Shown here piece by piece: positions 5,320-10,338 of a stretch of DNA of 10,338 nucleotides. The notes beneath the pieces were generated by a model. That model saw only the letters and a program-made list of their open reading frames with translations. It searched no databases and had not been told where the DNA came from. Numbering within the stretch: the stretch's first letter is position 1; each line of letters begins with the position of its first letter. Made by a program: the position numbers and the translations under genes. The stretch is from an uncultured Methylocystaceae bacterium (lineage in GTDB: Bacteria; Pseudomonadota; Alphaproteobacteria; Rhizobiales; Beijerinckiaceae), in assembly GCA_945956975.1 (NCBI GenBank), contig CAMFKC010000032.1, forward strand, positions 1-10,338, in the 5' to 3' direction.

Positions 5320-8300
5320 GTGGGCTCCTTCACAGACATCTTCATCCGACGCCCGGTTCTGGCGACCGTCGTCAGCCTGCTGATCCTCCTCGTCGGCGCG
5401 CAGGCGGGCTTCAAGCTGCAGATCCGGCAATATCCGGAGCTGTCCCAGACGACGATCACCATCACGACCGCCTACCCCGGCGCCAACGCCGACCTCATCA
5501 AGGGCTTCATCACGACGCCGATCGAACAGGCCGTGGCGAGCACGGAAGGCATCGACACGCTCGTCGCCAATTCCCAGCAGAACGTCTCGACCATCACGCT
5601 GAACATGCGGCTGAACGCCAGCCCCGATCGCGCCGTCGCCGACGTTCTCTCGAAGATCCAGCAGGTGAAGAGCCAGCTGCCGCGCGAGGCGCAGGACCCT
5701 GTCGTCGTCAAGCAGACCGGCCAGGGCTACGCGCTTCTCTACATGTCCTTCAACTCGGACGTGCTGACATCCTCGCAGATCACCGACTATCTGACCCGCG
5801 TCGTGCAGCCGAGGCTGCAGGTTCTCGACGGCGTCGCCAATGCGCAGATCCTCGGCGGCCAGACATTCGCCATGCGCATCTGGCTCGACCCGACGAAGAT
5901 GGCCTCGCGCGGGGTGACGGCCGGCGACGTGCGCAACGCGCTCGCCGCCAACAATTTCACGGCCGCCGCCGGCCAGATCAAGTCCGACTACACGCAGACA
6001 TCGATCAACGCGCTCACCTCGCTCGACAGCGCCAAGGCCTTTGCGCAGCTCGTCGTCGTCGCCCGCGGCGACGCGCTGGTTCGCCTCGGAGACATCGCCC
6101 GCGTCGAGCTCGGCCCCGAAAGCGCCGACGCCTCATCGGTGTTCGACGGATTGAAGGCCGTGTTCATCGGCATCTACGCGACGCCGACCGCCAACCCGCT
6201 GACGGTCATCAACGAGGTCCGCAAGGCCTTCCCCAGCGTCGAATCCCAATTGCCCGCCGGCATTCATGCGGCGATCGCCTACGACGCGACGGAATTCATC
6301 CGCGCTTCGATCTGGGAAGTCGCCAAGACGCTGGGCGAAGCCGCCATCATCGTCATCGTGGTCATCTTCCTGTTCCTCGGCAATTTCAGGTCGACGATCA
6401 TTCCGATCGTCACCATCCCGCTGTCGTTGATCGGCGTGATGATTTTCCTGCTCGCGATGGGCTATTCGATCAACCTCCTGACGCTTCTCGCCTTCGTGCT
6501 TGCCATCGGCCTCGTGGTCGACGACGCCATCGTTGTCGTGGAGAACATCTGGCGCCACATCGAGGACGGCATGACGCCGCAGGAGGCCTCGCTCGTCGGC
6601 GCGCGCGAGATCGCAGGCCCCGTCATTTCCATGACGATCACGCTCGCTGCGGTCTATGCCCCGATCGGCTTCGTGTCGGGCCTGACTGGCGCCCTCTTCC
6701 GCGAATTCGCCTTCACGCTCGCCGGCTCGGTTGTCGTCTCCGGCGTCATCGCTCTGACGCTGTCGCCGATGATGTGTTCGAAGCTGCTGAAGCCCCGCCC
6801 GCACGGCGAGAGCGGCGGGTTTGCGGCCTGGCTCGACCGGCTGTTCGAAAGGCTGCGCCAGCGCTACGAGCGTCGCTTGCACCGGACGCTGAACTTCCGC
6901 GCGCTCACCGTCGCCATCCTGGTCGGCGTTCTCGCCATCACCGCCGTCATGTTCGTCACGACGCCGAAGGAACTCGCCCCTGAAGAAGACCAGGGCATCC
7001 TTCTCTCGATCCTGAAGACCCCGCAGTCCGGCAACCTCGACTACACGGAATCGGCGACGCAGAAGCTCTGGCAGATCGTCGAATCCATCCCCGAGCATGC
7101 GCATCTCTTCGTCATCAACGGCTTCGCGGGCGTGCATCAATCCTTCGCCGGCATCCTGCTGAAGCCCTGGGATCAGCGCACACGCACGCAGAAGCAGATC
7201 CAGCAGAGCGAATTGCAAGGCAAGCTCGCGACGATCCCATCGGCGTCGGCCTTCGCCTTCTCGCCGCCGCCGCTGCCCGGCTCCACCGGAGGCCCGCCCA
7301 TGCAATTCGTCATCCGCACGACGGGCGATTACCAGCGCCTGGCGCAGGTCGTGGCCGACATGCAGAAGGCGGCGACCGCCAGCGGCATGTTCATCTTCAC
7401 GGACGTCGACCTGAAGTTCGACACGCCGCAAATCGAGTTCAAGATCGACGCCGCCAAGGCCAATCGCCTGGGCTGGTCGATGCAGGACATCGGCGGCGCG
7501 CTGGCCACCATGCTGGGCGGCAATTACGTCAACCGCTTCAATCTGTATGGCCGGTCCTACCAGGTCATCCCGCAGGCGCCGCGCGACTTCCGCGACGCCA
7601 AGGACTGGCTGACGCGCTACCAGCTGCGCACGACGTCCGGCGAACTCGCGCCGCTCTCCACGGTCGCGACAATCCAGCAGACCGTGCAACCCAATGCATT
7701 GACCGAGTTCCAGCAGCTTTCGTCCGCGACCCTCTCCGGCGTGCCCTACCCGGGCCGCACGCTGGGCGAGGCGATCGAATTCCTGACATCCAAGTCGAAG
7801 GAAATCTTCCCCGAGGGCTACACCTACGACTTCCAGGGCGACGCGCGGCAATACGTGCAGGAATCAAATGCGCTCACCATCACCTTCATCTTCGCGCTGA
7901 TCGTGATCTTCCTCGTGCTCGCCGCGCAGTTCGAAAGCTTCCGCGACCCGTTCATCGTTCTGATCGCGCTGCCGACCTCGATGTTCGGCGCGCTCCTGCC
8001 GCTCAATCTAATGAGCATCATGGGGCTGGCCAGCCTCAACATCTACTCGCAAATCGGCCTCGTCACCCTGATCGGACTCATCTCCAAGCACGGCATCCTC
8101 ATGACGGAATTCGCCAACCGCATGCAGGAAGAGCAGGGTATGAGCCGCCGCGAGGCGATCGAACACGCCGCCGGCGTCCGTTTGCGCCCCATCCTGATGA
8201 CGACGGCGGCCATGGTGATCGGCGTTGTGCCGCTGATCATCTCGAGCGGCGCCGGCGCCCAGAGCCGCATCGCCATCGGTATCGTCATCGCGGCGGGCAT

Positions 8301-8442
8301 GAGCATCGGCACGATCTTCACCCTGTTCGTGACCCCGGCGATCTACACTCTCATCGCCAAGGACCATTCACACGACCGCGAGCAGATGGGCCTCGCCCCG
8401 GCCCAGCCGGCGGCGCCATTGGCGCATAACGCCGCGGAGTGA
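5320..8442 (+). CDS. RND multidrug efflux pump, inner-membrane permease (HAE1 family)
   Basis: This 1040-residue proton-driven exporter has the normal length and duplicated layout of AcrB/MexB relatives. TM1 is at about 13-30, a first large periplasmic loop runs to about 335, and TM2-6 lie at about 338-490. TM7 is at about 529-547, a second periplasmic loop follows to about 850, and TM8-12 are at about 852-1012. The proton-relay pair Asp401-Asp402 is seen in GLVVDDAIVVVEN (TM4), and Lys923 in ISKHGILMTEF (TM10). These match AcrB Asp407/Asp408 and Lys940. The N-terminus FIRRPVLATVVSL is typical of drug pumps rather than metal pumps. The GTG start at 5320 has TGAGG (5307-5311) 8 bases upstream, overlapping the adaptor stop, which suggests coupled translation. 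The final 25 or so residues are hydrophilic and Pro/Ala-rich. The substrate is unknown, and the outer-membrane channel must be encoded elsewhere. Confidence 0.96.
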   Translation: MGSFTDIFIRRPVLATVVSLLILLVGAQAGFKLQIRQYPELSQTTITITTAYPGANADLIKGFITTPIEQAVASTEGIDTLVANSQQNVSTITLNMRLNASPDRAVADVLSKIQQVKSQLPREAQDPVVVKQTGQGYALLYMSFNSDVLTSSQITDYLTRVVQPRLQVLDGVANAQILGGQTFAMRIWLDPTKMASRGVTAGDVRNALAANNFTAAAGQIKSDYTQTSINALTSLDSAKAFAQLVVVARGDALVRLGDIARVELGPESADASSVFDGLKAVFIGIYATPTANPLTVINEVRKAFPSVESQLPAGIHAAIAYDATEFIRASIWEVAKTLGEAAIIVIVVIFLFLGNFRSTIIPIVTIPLSLIGVMIFLLAMGYSINLLTLLAFVLAIGLVVDDAIVVVENIWRHIEDGMTPQEASLVGAREIAGPVISMTITLAAVYAPIGFVSGLTGALFREFAFTLAGSVVVSGVIALTLSPMMCSKLLKPRPHGESGGFAAWLDRLFERLRQRYERRLHRTLNFRALTVAILVGVLAITAVMFVTTPKELAPEEDQGILLSILKTPQSGNLDYTESATQKLWQIVESIPEHAHLFVINGFAGVHQSFAGILLKPWDQRTRTQKQIQQSELQGKLATIPSASAFAFSPPPLPGSTGGPPMQFVIRTTGDYQRLAQVVADMQKAATASGMFIFTDVDLKFDTPQIEFKIDAAKANRLGWSMQDIGGALATMLGGNYVNRFNLYGRSYQVIPQAPRDFRDAKDWLTRYQLRTTSGELAPLSTVATIQQTVQPNALTEFQQLSSATLSGVPYPGRTLGEAIEFLTSKSKEIFPEGYTYDFQGDARQYVQESNALTITFIFALIVIFLVLAAQFESFRDPFIVLIALPTSMFGALLPLNLMSIMGLASLNIYSQIGLVTLIGLISKHGILMTEFANRMQEEQGMSRREAIEHAAGVRLRPILMTTAAMVIGVVPLIISSGAGAQSRIAIGIVIAAGMSIGTIFTLFVTPAIYTLIAKDHSHDREQMGLAPAQPAAPLAHNAAE

Positions 8443-8465
8443 TAGAGAGCGCACGCGCCGACAGG

Positions 8466-8588
8466 CCCCCTCCCCAACCCTCCCCCGCTTCGCGGGTGAG
8501 GGGACGGCCGGCAATCGTGATCTGCGATCTGCGGGACGCGACGCATCTGCTCCCTCTCCCGCGCAGCGGGGGAGGGTTGGGGAGGGGG
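8466..8588. repeat. Intergenic inverted repeat, family C (perfect 23-base outer arms)
   Basis: The C-rich arm at 8466-8488 is an exact reverse complement of the G-rich arm at 8566-8588. Each half also folds locally: CCCGC TTCG CGGG at the left, and CTCCC...GGGAG around GCGCAGC at the right. The element fills most of the gap between the RND pump stop and prfC, ending 27 bases before the prfC start. CCCTCCCC...CCCGCTTCGCGGG repeats of this sort are common in alphaproteobacterial intergenic regions. It may terminate or attenuate the efflux transcript ahead of prfC, although no T-run follows. Confidence 0.92.
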
Positions 8589-8614
8589 TCGGGCAGCCCA
8601 GTAAAGGCCTCATC

Positions 8615-10216
<1,602 letters not shown>

Positions 10217-10235
10217 GGCTGCTGGCGGGCGGCCG

Positions 10236-10255
10236 GGGCGTTCGCGCCCTTGATT
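10236..10255 (+). terminator. Possible weak intrinsic terminator after prfC
   Basis: GGGCG (10236-10240), a TTCG loop and CGCCC (10245-10249) form a stable 5-base tetraloop hairpin. It is followed by TTGATTT, a poor T-tract. It begins 20 bases after the prfC stop codon. The short stem and broken T-run make efficient termination uncertain. Confidence 0.35.
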
Positions 10256-10273
10256 TCCATCGGGCGGGAAATC
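10252..10273 (+). promoter_or_regulatory. Inverted repeat overlapping the ribosome site of the guanylyltransferase gene
   Basis: GATTTCC (10252-10258) and GGAAATC (10267-10273) are perfect 7-base reverse complements around an 8-base loop. The right arm contains GGGAA (10266-10270), the likely Shine-Dalgarno of the ATG at 10278. Folding would hide the ribosome site, so the hairpin may reduce or regulate translation. Confidence 0.35.
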
Positions 10274-10277
10274 CTTG

Positions 10278-10338
10278 ATGACAAAGATTCTTCCGGTGAT
10301 CATGTGCGGCGGCGCAGGCACGCGCGTGTGGCCCGAAT
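10278..10338 (+). CDS. manC: Mannose-1-phosphate guanylyltransferase, N-terminal fragment (cut by window edge)
   Basis: Only 20 codons are present, starting MTKILPVIMCGGAGTR and continuing VWPE. This is the nucleotide-binding signature (GGxGTRxWP) of the sugar-nucleotide pyrophosphorylase fold. The ILPVIMxGGxGTR-W-P form is characteristic of the ManC/AlgA/CpsB group. That group makes GDP-mannose from mannose-1-phosphate and GTP for capsule, exopolysaccharide or LPS. The wider fold also includes glucose-1-phosphate uridylyl- and thymidylyl-transferases, but those usually carry GxGTRL-P without the tryptophan. The gene lies 61 bases after prfC and is probably functionally separate. An in-frame TTG at 10275 is an alternative start. 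Confidence 0.75.
   Translation, partial: MTKILPVIMCGGAGTRVWPE

Noticed and set aside
4089..5465. 458-codon minus-strand frame opposite the adaptor gene
   Set aside because: Arg/His/Asp-rich shadow translation. It spans two plus-strand genes and their junction.
6133..7851. 572-codon open frame on the minus strand inside the RND pump gene
   Set aside because: Low-complexity Arg/Asp/His-rich translation with no recognisable domain. The plus-strand pump is complete with conserved TM4 and TM10 residues.

Overview
The window is GC-rich chromosomal DNA with strong third-position G/C bias. It most probably comes from an alphaproteobacterium of the Hyphomicrobiales (Rhizobiales) type. This rests on codon use, on the character of the proteins, and on three intergenic palindromic repeats whose sequences resemble repeats common in that order. 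The species cannot be named from the sequence. Genes are tightly packed, with no gene-free stretch over 300 bases. I see no tRNA, rRNA, CRISPR array, prophage or insertion sequence.

Left part (1-1149, minus strand). The 5' third of thiC (HMP-P synthase, thiamin pyrimidine branch) runs off the left edge. Its leader carries a textbook TPP riboswitch, and a sigma-70-like promoter is placed so that transcription would start at the aptamer. The leader also has an 8-base alternative pairing and a 6-base anti-Shine-Dalgarno element, which suggests control of translation initiation. Upstream, on the same strand, is a small SnoaL/NTF2-like protein.

Middle part (1273-3991, plus strand). A single-domain MaoC-like hydratase, a short-chain dehydrogenase of the (3R)-hydroxyacyl-CoA dehydrogenase type, and an APH-fold phosphotransferase of the ACAD10/11 or LvaA type follow one another. 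Together they look like acyl-CoA or hydroxyacyl-CoA metabolism. The two gaps between them are each filled by a different palindromic repeat.

Right-middle part (4137-8442, plus strand). A two-gene RND efflux operon encodes a periplasmic adaptor and a HAE1-type inner-membrane pump. No outer-membrane channel or regulator gene lies next to it.

Right part (8466-10338, plus strand). A third palindromic repeat, with perfect 23-base outer arms, precedes prfC (release factor 3, TTG start). A hairpin and the first 20 codons of a mannose-1-phosphate guanylyltransferase gene follow.

I found no clearly undescribed system. The points most worth a second look are the thiC leader architecture, the MaoC/SDR/kinase cluster, the three repeat families, and a tiny upstream ORF whose stop overlaps the MaoC start.
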